Assembly (NCBI RefSeq): GCF_003574315.2
Contig: NZ_AP025739.1
Span: 6,572,001-6,636,000 of the forward strand
Direction of reading: 5' to 3'
DNA from: Capsulimonas corticalis
Lineage (GTDB): Bacteria > Armatimonadota > Armatimonadia > Armatimonadales > Capsulimonadaceae
Length of the DNA stretch: 64,000 bases
Shown: piece by piece, positions 19,502 to 26,785 of the stretch
Layout of the letters: every line of letters begins with the position of its first letter
How positions within the stretch are numbered: the stretch's first letter is position 1
Program-made: the position numbers and the translations under genes
The notes under the pieces: generated by a model
The model's input: only the letters and a program-made list of their open reading frames with translations
Told to the model about the DNA's origin: nothing
The model's database searches: none

Positions 19502-19604
19502 CGCCTCTTGTCTTATGGCTCAATTCGTGCAATAATGTATTCACGTTCGCAGAAATAAGACGCGAACAAGAGGCGGTCGTCCTAAGGGCGAGCCGCTTTT
19601 TTTT
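19502..19604 (+). promoter_or_regulatory. Attenuator-like leader with intrinsic terminator before the nucleotidyltransferase gene
   Basis: A hairpin built from GGCGGTCGTCC (19572-19582) and GGGCGAGCCGC (about 19586-19596) is followed by eight T residues (19597-19604), a textbook rho-independent terminator, but it sits 50 bases before a start codon. Its 5' arm can instead pair upstream: CGCCTCTTGT (19502-19511) is a perfect complement of ACAAGAGGCG (19566-19575). A third hairpin, GTTCGC (19545-19550)/GCGAAC (19562-19567), overlaps the same bases. Mutually exclusive pairings of this kind are what transcription attenuators and riboswitch platforms use. A short stand-alone RNA ending here is the alternative. 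The remainder of 19351-19501 holds no recognisable gene. Confidence 0.5.
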
Positions 19605-19653
19605 GCGTCTGAACTCCACCGCGAATCTGGCGGTGATCCAAAAGGACATCTTA

Positions 19654-20439
19654 ATGTTTCCCCACCATCAATCCACGATCGAGCGTGTCTCCGAGGCGTT
19701 TCAGGCGCAGCCTGGGGTCGAAGCCGTGATTTTGGGCGGTTCGATCGCGCATGGCTTTGCGCGGGAGGATTCGGATGTCGATATTCTAATCGTGGTTTCG
19801 GATGAGGAGCACAGCCGACGCGTGGACGCTGGGGAATTCCACTACTACAGCACGGAGTTTTGCGACTATCCGGAGGGATATGTGGACGGGAAATATCTCA
19901 GCCCGTCGTTTCTGGATCAAGTGGAGCAAATCGGCAGCGAGCCGGCGCGTTACGCGTTTGCGGATGCGCGGGTGCTATTCAGCGACTTTGATGGGCTTTC
20001 GGAGCAAGTGCGGCGGATCGCGCGTTACCCTGGGGAGGAGAAAACCGACCGGATTTGCCGGTTCCACGCGCAGCTCGCGGGATGGCGCTGGTATGCGGGT
20101 GAGGCGGAAAAACGCGGCAATCAATATCTGATGGCGACAGCGACGGCGAAGATGCTGCTGTTCGGCGGACGCATGATCCTGGCGCACAACGAAACGCTCT
20201 ACCCATTCCACAAATGGTTCTTTCGGGTATTGGAACGCGTTCCCCAGAAGCCCGACGGCTTGATGGACGCCATGCGGGCCTTAAGCGCCCACGCCACCCT
20301 GGAGAACGCGATCCTATTCCACGATCTTGTGCTTCAATACCGCGAATGGGAAAATGACGGAACGCCCTGGCCCAATCGCTTCATCGCGGACAGCGAGCTC
20401 ACCTGGCTGCGCCGCGCCGCCGCGATCGAGGAGATTTGA
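19654..20439 (+). CDS. Pol-beta-superfamily nucleotidyltransferase-domain protein
   Basis: 261 residues from ATG 19654, preceded by AAAAGGA at 8-9 bases. The N-terminus contains VILGGSIAHGFAREDSDVDI, the GS-x-A-x-G...D-x-D signature of the nucleotidyltransferase superfamily (metal-binding Asp pair in DVD). The C-terminal half is helical ('AQLAGWRWYAGEAEKRGNQYLMATATAKMLLFGGRMIL'), as in kanamycin nucleotidyltransferase-type and DUF4037-like proteins, where it forms the substrate-binding bundle. It could modify a small molecule such as an aminoglycoside, or another substrate. The attenuator-like leader immediately upstream suggests condition-dependent expression. A possible TTG start at 19603 overlaps the T-run of the terminator and is rejected. 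Confidence 0.75.
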   Translation: MFPHHQSTIERVSEAFQAQPGVEAVILGGSIAHGFAREDSDVDILIVVSDEEHSRRVDAGEFHYYSTEFCDYPEGYVDGKYLSPSFLDQVEQIGSEPARYAFADARVLFSDFDGLSEQVRRIARYPGEEKTDRICRFHAQLAGWRWYAGEAEKRGNQYLMATATAKMLLFGGRMILAHNETLYPFHKWFFRVLERVPQKPDGLMDAMRALSAHATLENAILFHDLVLQYREWENDGTPWPNRFIADSELTWLRRAAAIEEI

Positions 20440-20472
20440 GCGACCACAAAATTCCAATCCACATGACTTTCC

Positions 20473-20495
20473 GGCCAGGGGCATTGCCCCTGGCC
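20473..20495. terminator. Bidirectional hairpin between convergent genes
   Basis: GGCCAGGGGC (20473-20482) and GCCCCTGGCC (20486-20495) form a perfect 10-bp stem with a 3-base loop between the 3' ends of the nucleotidyltransferase (+) and pseudopilin (-) genes. It can fold in either transcript. Confidence 0.65.
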
Positions 20496-20515
20496 ATAGG
20501 TCTGACTTGCGAATC

Positions 20516-21319
20516 TTAGTTCGGCCACATCCATGCCTGGACGGTGTTCTGGCCCGACGGCTGCCATCCAAACGGAACAAAGCGGGAAGCAACCTTCGTT
20601 CCGATCAGATATTTGGCGTGCCCATCGGCCATCAGCCAGTTGGAGCCGTCCGTATGGCGCGGCCCAGGAACTTCGGTGTCTCCGTTGAGGCTTATCAGAG
20701 AAGTCGCGGCATGGGTCCGGTCCGCCAGCCGGCCGGTGTTGTAACGAACGATGTCCGACTTGCCCCAGTTTCCGGAATAGGATCCGGGGCCGCCATCGGC
20801 CCAAGTCAGGTTGTCCGAAAAGTCCATCGGAGAATGATGGGGCGAGCCGGTTTCCATGACATCGGTGACATTGACGGCCATGCCCTGAATTTCCGTCAGC
20901 AGTGTGGTGCTCGCCGGAGCGGTCCATTGCGCCACGGAATGATCCGCCGTAATCACGTTCAGAGCAAATGAGATCGGATAGAGCGTCACGCCGCCCACGA
21001 CTTGCTGCGACGTCGGATCGTCGGGACAGTGATACACGCCGGCGCTCTTCACATACGGATAGATGGCTCCAGCCCAGCCGCTGCCGAGGGAAAGATCGTA
21101 AGCTACGCCGCACGGGAAGGTTTCGTCATAGTCCTGATTGTATTGCAGCAGGCCCAGGCCAAGCTGCTTTTCATTGGACAGACAGGAGATCTGTCGCGCC
21201 TTCTCACGCGCCTTCGCGAAAACCGGGAAGAGGATCGCCGCAAGAATCGCAATGATTGCAATCACGACGAGCAGCTCGATCAGCGTAAACCCTTTGAGCG
21301 ATCGATGGAAATGTTTCAT
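20516..21319 (-). CDS. DUF1559-type prepilin-like protein (pseudopilin)
   Basis: 267 residues from ATG 21319, chosen because AAAGGA lies 7 bases upstream (the ATG at 21337 would put this site inside the gene). A short basic leader ends in [10 protein letters not shown], the prepilin peptidase cleavage and methylation motif, followed by a hydrophobic helix and the [16 protein letters not shown] signature. The body ends with '[19 protein letters not shown]', the H-x-G-G/S-x-N-x-L-F/M-x-DGH element of the DUF1559 family. Exported and processed like type II secretion/type IV pilin minor subunits. It stands alone, with no secretion machinery nearby, behind its own strong promoter. Two further members occur at 37908 and 47805. 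Confidence 0.88.
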   Translation of the reverse strand: MKHFHRSLKGFTLIELLVVIAIIAILAAILFPVFAKAREKARQISCLSNEKQLGLGLLQYNQDYDETFPCGVAYDLSLGSGWAGAIYPYVKSAGVYHCPDDPTSQQVVGGVTLYPISFALNVITADHSVAQWTAPASTTLLTEIQGMAVNVTDVMETGSPHHSPMDFSDNLTWADGGPGSYSGNWGKSDIVRYNTGRLADRTHAATSLISLNGDTEVPGPRHTDGSNWLMADGHAKYLIGTKVASRFVPFGWQPSGQNTVQAWMWPN

Positions 21320-21381
21320 TCTTGTATCCTTTGACATTCATTTCTCAAGCAGAACTGGGGATCTTCCCATACAGTAATAGG

Positions 21382-21406
21382 TTTTATCGATTGTGTATTG
21401 ATAAAT
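21382..21406. promoter_or_regulatory. Inverted repeat in the pseudopilin leader
   Basis: TTTATC (21383-21388) and GATAAA (21400-21405) flank 11 bases just downstream of the minus-strand -10 box. Read on the minus strand it is TTTATCAAT-N4-AATCGATAAAA, nearly the same as the box at 9197-9220 (TTTATCAAT-N3-AATCGATAAAA). It is placed where a repressor would block transcription. Confidence 0.42.
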
Positions 21407-21415
21407 ACTTTACCC

Positions 21416-21444
21416 ATTATAATTCAACTCACACGGATCGTCAA
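21416..21444 (-). promoter_or_regulatory. Near-consensus promoter for the pseudopilin gene
   Basis: On the minus strand TTGACG (21444-21439) and TATAAT (21421-21416) are separated by 17 bases. The predicted leader is about 90 bases and contains the inverted repeat at 21383-21405. Confidence 0.7.
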
Positions 21445-21637
21445 GATATTTTTATTTGCATTAGGAAAATTGATAAATCGACTCCCAATTCGTCACTCCG
21501 CGCAGTAAAGATCCGGTTGGAGATGCTGGCGCGGCGCGGCCAGATGGGCGTCGCGAATGGAATCCGGCGAAAGCGAATTTGTTTGCCCGCCGTGCGGTAA
21601 ACTGACTGGGGGCGGACGCTCCAGGAGAATTGAACCC

Positions 21638-21943
21638 ATGCCCGTCGATATTTCGCTGCACACACAGGACCACGGCCGTCTGGACACCGTTGTCTACCCA
21701 CGCGAGGCGACGCGCGATCTCATCCCATACGGCGACGACGCCTACCCATTGCTGTCGGCAATGGATCCGGGTGACTACACTTTTTTCGCGCAGGCGCAAA
21801 TGCCCGAATTCCTCGCGGAGTGGCGGCGGCTTCTCAGCGCCGCGGAAACGCCCGACGACAAGGAATTCCTGACACGCGTAGAGAAGCTTGCCGAACGCTG
21901 CGCCGCCGAGCCCGGCTGCTATTTGAAGTTCGATGGGGATTAA
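21638..21943 (+). CDS. Small acidic hypothetical protein
   Basis: 101 residues from ATG 21638, preceded by CAGGAGA at 7 bases. It has no signal peptide or membrane helix; the sequence is acidic, with 'GDDAYPLLSAMDPGDYTFFAQAQMPEFLAEWRRLL', 'TPDDKEFLTRVEKLAERC' and two cysteines near the end. Probably cytosolic. It is followed 41 bases later by the ankyrin-repeat gene on the same strand and may be co-transcribed with it. I recognise no family. A longer frame from 21557 exists but starts without a ribosome-binding site. Confidence 0.6.
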   Translation: MPVDISLHTQDHGRLDTVVYPREATRDLIPYGDDAYPLLSAMDPGDYTFFAQAQMPEFLAEWRRLLSAAETPDDKEFLTRVEKLAERCAAEPGCYLKFDGD

Positions 21944-21984
21944 GACGCGGACTTCTGCGGCGTCTATAAAGTGAGGCGAAATCC

Positions 21985-23901
21985 ATGGCGACGGCGTCGA
22001 TCTCCTGGCGTGAAATTCCTCTCAAGGCCGCGAAGAGCGGCGACTATTCCGAGCTTGCCGATCTTCTGGCGCGCGGCGCGGATCCTAATGAGACGGACGG
22101 CGGCGGATACGTTCCACTGGCGCACGCCGCCTCGTGGGGACGACTGGAGATGGCGCAAATGCTGCTGGCGGCGGGCGCGGACGTCCGCGCCGAGTCGGAC
22201 AACACCGCCGCTCCCCTCTACTACTCCCGAAACGCCGCCGTGTCCGAATTGCTGCTGGATTTGGGCGCGGAGGTGGATGCCATCACGCGCAAAGTCAACG
22301 GGTTCAATGTGGGAAGGACCGCGCTGATGCGCGCGGCGGCCGCAAACGATCTCGAAGTCATGCGCCTGTTGCTGAGCCGTCAGGCCAATCCCAACTTGCG
22401 AGATGAAGCCAGTCGCACGGCCTTGCAAATTGCCGCCGCGCGCGGCCATCAAGAGATTGTCGAGGCGCTTCTGGCGTCGGGAGCCACTGTCGGTCTCACC
22501 GAAGCGGCGCTGCTCAACGATGAGGATACGCTCAATACGTTGATGGATCGAGAAGGCGACCCCAAAAGCGCCGCGATGACGCAGGCGTTTTTGGCGGCGG
22601 TCGAGTCAAGCTCCCCGCAAACTCTCGCCTGCATCTTGAAACGGGATATTGATCTCGATGCGCCCACACGCCGATGTTCGGAGACGGCGCTCATCCTCGC
22701 CGTCCGCAAAGAGCGCGTGGAGATCGTGTCGATGTTGCTTGCGCACGGCGCCGTTGTGGACGCCGCAGACAGCCTCGGCGAAACGGCGCTGCATTTCGCC
22801 TTGTCGCCCAGAAATACGCGTGGCCTGGAGTTGGCCGCGCTTTTGCTGGACGCCGGCGCAGACGTCAACCGTCAATCTCATCGTCCGGCCGCCATACTGC
22901 GCAAGCTAAATGCGCCTGACGGAGCCCCCTACCCCGGAACTACGCCCCTGATGCAGGCGGCGGCGACTGGCAACGCCGCCATCACACGCCTGCTCCTGCG
23001 CCACCATGCCAATCCAAACCTTCGTGACCACCATCAACGCACCGCGCTGCAAATCGCGGCGGGACACGGTCGTCAGGAAGTCGTCGCTCTCCTCATTGCA
23101 GCAGGAGCGTCCGTGGGGCTGGTTGAGGCGGCGCGCCTGAACGACGAGGCGCAATTGCAGAAATGGATCGCCCAAGAAACAGATCCGCAAAGCGCCGAAA
23201 TGGCGCAAGCATTCTGGTATGCCGCCGGATCCAGCAGCGTTTCCACCATCGCCTTGATGCTGGAGCGCGGCGTCCCCGTGGACTCGCGCTACGCAAAAGG
23301 AATGACACCGCTAATGCGCGCGGCGGGTCAGGGACGCGACGACATCTGTCGTCTCCTGCTGGCCCATGGCGCGGACGTCAACGCCGTGGACAGCATCGGC
23401 GCGACGGCGCTTCACGCAAGCCATAAACATTCCGCCTGCATGCGCCTGCTTCTCGAAGCCGGAGCCGACATCCAGCGAATCCAAGGCGCCGGACCTTCGC
23501 TGCTGGGCATTAGCGCTCGGCATGGAACGGCTGAGTGTGTGAGCCTATTGATCGAAGCCGGTGTGAGCGTTAACAGACGCAGCCAGGCCGAGTGGTCACC
23601 GCTCATGCGCGCCGCAACGTTCGGCAAAACCGACATCGTTCGCCTGCTCATCGACGCCGGCGCCGATCTGGAGGGCGTCAGCGAAATCGACGAAGAAGGC
23701 TACGGAGGCTGGACAGCCCTGCAAATTGCCATTACAAAATCCCACGCCAATGTCGTCCAAGTCCTGCTGGACGCGGGAGCAAACATTCACAACCAGGGCC
23801 AACGATCGGAAACTCCCCTGACAAACGCCCGCCGACACGCCGCCGCCAGCGGCGACACAAGAATTGTCGATATGCTGGTCAGCGCGAGCGCGGACAAATA
23901 A
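21985..23901 (+). CDS. Ankyrin-repeat protein with internal duplication
   Basis: 638 residues made almost entirely of ankyrin repeats, about 33 residues each with the G-x-TPL/TAL-x-x-AA...LL-x-x-GA-x-x-x consensus (for example 'TPLMRAAGQGRDDICRLLLA', 'TALQIAITKSHANVVQVLLD'). No signal peptide, so probably cytosolic and acting through protein-protein contacts. Two blocks of about 208 residues resemble each other: one begins TALMRAAAANDLEVMRLLLS near residue 112, the other TPLMQAAATGNAAITRLLLR near 320. Each contains 'NPNLRD...TALQIAA', then a non-canonical linker ('LTEAALLNDEDTLNTLMDRE' against 'LVEAARLNDEAQLQKWIAQE'). An ancestral tandem duplication within the gene is likely. Partner unknown; the small protein at 21638 is one candidate. 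Confidence 0.88.
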   Translation: MATASISWREIPLKAAKSGDYSELADLLARGADPNETDGGGYVPLAHAASWGRLEMAQMLLAAGADVRAESDNTAAPLYYSRNAAVSELLLDLGAEVDAITRKVNGFNVGRTALMRAAAANDLEVMRLLLSRQANPNLRDEASRTALQIAAARGHQEIVEALLASGATVGLTEAALLNDEDTLNTLMDREGDPKSAAMTQAFLAAVESSSPQTLACILKRDIDLDAPTRRCSETALILAVRKERVEIVSMLLAHGAVVDAADSLGETALHFALSPRNTRGLELAALLLDAGADVNRQSHRPAAILRKLNAPDGAPYPGTTPLMQAAATGNAAITRLLLRHHANPNLRDHHQRTALQIAAGHGRQEVVALLIAAGASVGLVEAARLNDEAQLQKWIAQETDPQSAEMAQAFWYAAGSSSVSTIALMLERGVPVDSRYAKGMTPLMRAAGQGRDDICRLLLAHGADVNAVDSIGATALHASHKHSACMRLLLEAGADIQRIQGAGPSLLGISARHGTAECVSLLIEAGVSVNRRSQAEWSPLMRAATFGKTDIVRLLIDAGADLEGVSEIDEEGYGGWTALQIAITKSHANVVQVLLDAGANIHNQGQRSETPLTNARRHAAASGDTRIVDMLVSASADK

Positions 23902-23947
23902 AATCGGCGCTATACCTGTGACTGGTTGCCGCCAAGGAATCAAGACA

Positions 23948-24418
23948 ATGAATTTACCAGTATGGATGAATGTCGGCGCATCTGTCCGTAAAGGGATAAG
24001 GACCATGTGGGATGCGGAAGGTGATTATAAACCGCCGCGCAATCGGATTCGCCAATGGCTGCTTAGCTTTGTGGGCATCGGCCTGACGCAGCTAGGCTTT
24101 GCCTATGTATTCAGCCAATTGACCGACCGGCCGATGAAGATGCTCCATGTGCTGTCTGTGGAGGAAATGATATTCATCTTTGCCTGGGTTTACACCTATC
24201 GGCCAAAGACTCGATGGGTATTCGCGGGCGCACTGTTCGTGGCGAATACTCTTAGCGTTTTCATCGAAATCATAGCGCCCATCCCATCTCACCCAACTTC
24301 GTCGATCATGGCTTTCCTGAGATGGGAAGCGAGCGTCGTCGTTCCGCTGATGTTCGCCGCCGGCGCCGCGCTCTTATGGGAGCGCCGGCTGTCACTTGAT
24401 AGGACGTTGCTCACCTAG
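23948..24418 (+). CDS. Small integral membrane protein
   Basis: 156 residues from ATG 23948 (AAGGA 9 bases upstream). After a cytosolic N-terminus with basic residues there are about four hydrophobic helices: 'WLLSFVGIGLTQLGFAYVFS', 'VLSVEEMIFIFAWVYTY', 'WVFAGALFVANTLSVFIEII' and 'ASVVVPLMFAAGAALLW'. No known domain recognised. It is on the same strand as the ankyrin gene 46 bases upstream and is followed immediately by AGGAGG, the apparent ribosome-binding site of the next gene. Frames starting at 23864 overlap the ankyrin gene and look artefactual. Confidence 0.6.
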   Translation: MNLPVWMNVGASVRKGIRTMWDAEGDYKPPRNRIRQWLLSFVGIGLTQLGFAYVFSQLTDRPMKMLHVLSVEEMIFIFAWVYTYRPKTRWVFAGALFVANTLSVFIEIIAPIPSHPTSSIMAFLRWEASVVVPLMFAAGAALLWERRLSLDRTLLT

Positions 24419-24433
24419 GAGGCTTACCCGAAA

Positions 24434-24826
24434 ATCTCGACTGATCGCGTAGCGGCGCTGCTGCTCCTCACCTCTGTCGTCCTGCCGTCGCTCGTTTGCG
24501 CAAAGTCGCTGAAGACGCCGATCAGGCTGCGCTTTTCGAATATCCAGCCTGGGCAGGCTTTGACCGGCGCATCGCCAGTCATCGCCCGGAATTTGGGATC
24601 CGCCACTAACTTCGTCTGCCTTGCCATTGACGGGAAAACCATTGCCTACCAAAATGCCGACGAGGCGTCGGAGAGCCAGGTTTTTGAGTGGTGGATTCCC
24701 ACGGCGGGTTTCTCAAATGGCCGGCATGTGCTTACAGTTCAGCAGGGCAAATACGTATATGACACTTGCGTCGTGGTATTTCGAAACACGACAAAGGTAA
24801 GCGCCAGCGCACACCACCCCCATTAA
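24434..24826 (+). CDS. Small secreted protein lacking a canonical start codon
   Basis: About 130 residues if translation begins at the ATC codon 24434. The frame is open from 24419, just after a TAG at 24416. It encodes a convincing signal peptide (STDRVAALLLLTSVVLPSLVCA|KS) and then a compact beta-rich domain ('IRLRFSNIQPGQALTGASPVI', 'FVCLAIDGKTIAYQN', 'GFSNGRHVLTVQQGKYVYDT'), similar in feel to bacterial Ig-like/CBM-like folds. There is an AGGAGG at 24417-24422 but no ATG, GTG or TTG before the signal peptide: ATC 24434 is 11 bases after it and CTG 24458 is later. Either a rare start codon is used, the start was mutated, or there is a sequencing error. The first ATG-type start, at 24560, would delete the signal peptide. 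Confidence 0.45.
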   Translation: MSTDRVAALLLLTSVVLPSLVCAKSLKTPIRLRFSNIQPGQALTGASPVIARNLGSATNFVCLAIDGKTIAYQNADEASESQVFEWWIPTAGFSNGRHVLTVQQGKYVYDTCVVVFRNTTKVSASAHHPH

Positions 24827-24880
24827 TCTTTGCGCTGTGCGCTCGTTGCAGGGCGCGGGAATACGACGGTCATATTCCCA

Positions 24881-26671
24881 TCAGGAGTGGACGTAGTACA
24901 CGACCTTGCTCTTCTTGATCAGGGCGATCATGGCGTCGGGGATCAGGGTCTGCGCCTGCTGTTCCTGGTAGACGCGCAAGGCGTCGGCGTAGGCGGCGTC
25001 TTCGGATTTGGGGTGGTCGGCGCTGGTGCTGACGGACTGTACGAGGCAGTAGCCGATTACGGTTTTGATTGGCTCGGAGGTGGTCATCCCTTTCGTGAGC
25101 GCGAGGCCGGTGTTGAGAATGCCGGTGTCCATGTCGTGCATCGCGGGATAAAGAACGCCGATGTCGCCACCGTCGGTCTTAGGGTCCAGTTCGGAGTACT
25201 GCGCGGCGAGAATGGCGAATTCTTTCCCGGACTTGAGCTGAGTCTGGATGGTCTGGATGAGGCGGAGCGCTTCGTCGTCGCTGCGCAGGGCGGCGCCGGG
25301 CGTGATGGGCGAGCCGGCCTGCAGGAATTTGACCAGGATCGCGCGGCAGTGCGCCATAGGCGCGGGCTTCACTCGATCGACGGTCAGGCGGGTACGCTCC
25401 ATTTCCTGCTGGAAGCTGTCACGCAGATCGTCCAACGTCATGTGACGGACGGTTAAGCCTTCGTCCAAAGTGTGCGGAGCGATGAGAAGGCGCAGTTTGT
25501 CGATGCGCTGGTCGATTTCGCTCGATGTCACCATGATATTGCGGCGCTTGCACTCCCGGTCCACGATGTCGTTCTGGACGAGGATATCGACGACGCGCGG
25601 ACCGTTGTCGGCGAGGCACTTGGCGGCGACATCCTTCATGGGAATGACATGGCCGTCCACGGTCGCGGCCGCTTCTGGCAGCGGCTTGCCGGCAGGTGGC
25701 GCGCAGTCGGCGTCGGAGGCGAAGGCGACGCGCGATTTGGCGATCAAATCGACGACGAACTTAGGACTGATGAACTGGGCCTGCTCGTCCACATAACGGT
25801 CCTGTGCGGCTTTGTAAAGCGGGGCCTCGTCCGCGCCATGCGCGTCGCCGGCGCTGATATTCTGAACCAGCCAGTAACCCTCTCGAAACCGAACCGGCTT
25901 GGATGTCTCCCCCTTGGCGAGGGCCAGCGCGGCCTCCACGGCGATGGGGTCGCTGTCGCGCGCGCCGGCGTAGACCACGCCCAGATCCCCTCCCCGGCTT
26001 TTGGAGGCGTCGTCCGAATACTTGGCCGCAAGGTCGGCGAAGCTTGCTCCCTTTGTGAACTGGTCCTGCAAGCCGTGAATCAGCGCGAGCGCGTCGGTCT
26101 CCCGGCGCGACGTTCCAACGACCGGCGCGGGGATATCGCTCGGCGCGAACTTGACCAGGATCGCGCGGCATCGGGTCATCTTCGTGGCGGGAATTTGATC
26201 GGCGACCAGACGCGTGCGCTCGATCTTGTGTTTGTGCGCGAGACGCACCTCCGCCATGCTCGAATGGTGCTCGGCGATCACATCCTCCAGGGCCTGGGGC
26301 GCGACGGCCTTGCGCATGGCGTCGATCTTCGCGTCGATCTCAGCTTCGGAAACGACAATACCGCGCCGCCCGCATTCGCGGTCCACCACATAATCCTGCA
26401 CCATCTGATCGATGATCGGCGCGCGGTACTTACGCAGGCAGATCGCCATCACATCGCGCGTCATGATTCGGCGGCCGTCAACTTCCGCCGCGACTCCCGC
26501 CGGCCCCGGAGCCACGGAGTATACGCCGCCGGCGTCGGTGGCGAACACGCCGGCCGCCGCGCCATGCGACGGCGGCGCGTCCGCGCCGCGCGCGATGTGC
26601 GGGGAAGTGAAGGCCGCGCACGCGACGGCGGCCAGTGTGGAAAGAATTACGGATGATCGTTTCACGAACAA
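24881..26671 (-). CDS. Periplasmic foldase with two parvulin (PpiC/SurA-like) modules
   Basis: 596 residues. A signal peptide (about 1-29) is followed by two homologous halves. Each half has a helical SurA_N-like part ('RRIMTRDVMAICLRKYRAPIIDQMVQDYVVDREC' against 'HVIPMKDVAAKCLADNGPRVVDILVQNDIVDREC') and a parvulin-like part ('RCRAILVKF...FADLAAKYSDDASKSRGGDLGVVY' near 167-240 and 'HCRAILVKF...FAILAAQYSELDPKTDGGDIGVLY' near 435-510). The A-x-x-YS...GGD-x-G pattern is the peptidyl-prolyl isomerase signature. Unlike SurA, where a single N-terminal chaperone domain precedes two parvulin domains, the whole chaperone-plus-isomerase unit seems duplicated. Conserved cysteines ('DRECxRR', 'RCRAI/HCRAI') in both halves hint at disulfides. 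Role: folding of exported proteins, fitting the many secreted enzymes around it. Confidence 0.82.
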   Translation of the reverse strand: MFVKRSSVILSTLAAVACAAFTSPHIARGADAPPSHGAAAGVFATDAGGVYSVAPGPAGVAAEVDGRRIMTRDVMAICLRKYRAPIIDQMVQDYVVDRECGRRGIVVSEAEIDAKIDAMRKAVAPQALEDVIAEHHSSMAEVRLAHKHKIERTRLVADQIPATKMTRCRAILVKFAPSDIPAPVVGTSRRETDALALIHGLQDQFTKGASFADLAAKYSDDASKSRGGDLGVVYAGARDSDPIAVEAALALAKGETSKPVRFREGYWLVQNISAGDAHGADEAPLYKAAQDRYVDEQAQFISPKFVVDLIAKSRVAFASDADCAPPAGKPLPEAAATVDGHVIPMKDVAAKCLADNGPRVVDILVQNDIVDRECKRRNIMVTSSEIDQRIDKLRLLIAPHTLDEGLTVRHMTLDDLRDSFQQEMERTRLTVDRVKPAPMAHCRAILVKFLQAGSPITPGAALRSDDEALRLIQTIQTQLKSGKEFAILAAQYSELDPKTDGGDIGVLYPAMHDMDTGILNTGLALTKGMTTSEPIKTVIGYCLVQSVSTSADHPKSEDAAYADALRVYQEQQAQTLIPDAMIALIKKSKVVYYVHS

Positions 26672-26736
26672 AACTTACCTCTTGCGTTCGCCATACAAAT
26701 GGCGCTGCCTGGGATGGAGAACGAAAATAAAGGGGG

Positions 26737-26770
26737 ATTGCGGCCAGCGGCGCAAACCGCCGGCCGCAAT
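26737..26770 (-). terminator. Rho-independent terminator of the GH16 gene
   Basis: ATTGCGGCC (26737-26745) pairs with GGCCGCAAT (26762-26770), with inner GCGG/CCGC pairs. On the minus strand the stem is followed by CCCCCTTTATTTT, a T-rich tail. It begins 16 bases beyond the GH16 stop codon. Confidence 0.75.
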
Positions 26771-26785
26771 TCCGAGTGATCTATT

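Noticed and set aside
19603-19656. TTG at 19603 as start of the nucleotidyltransferase
   Set aside because: It overlaps the T-run of the intrinsic terminator and has no ribosome-binding site; ATG 19654 has AAAAGGA upstream.
25472-26656. 394-codon plus-strand frame opposite the parvulin gene, and similar long shadows at 3835-4899, 28998-30365 and 52114-53577
   Set aside because: Low-complexity R/G/H/V translations without start context, all fully covered by well-supported genes on the other strand.
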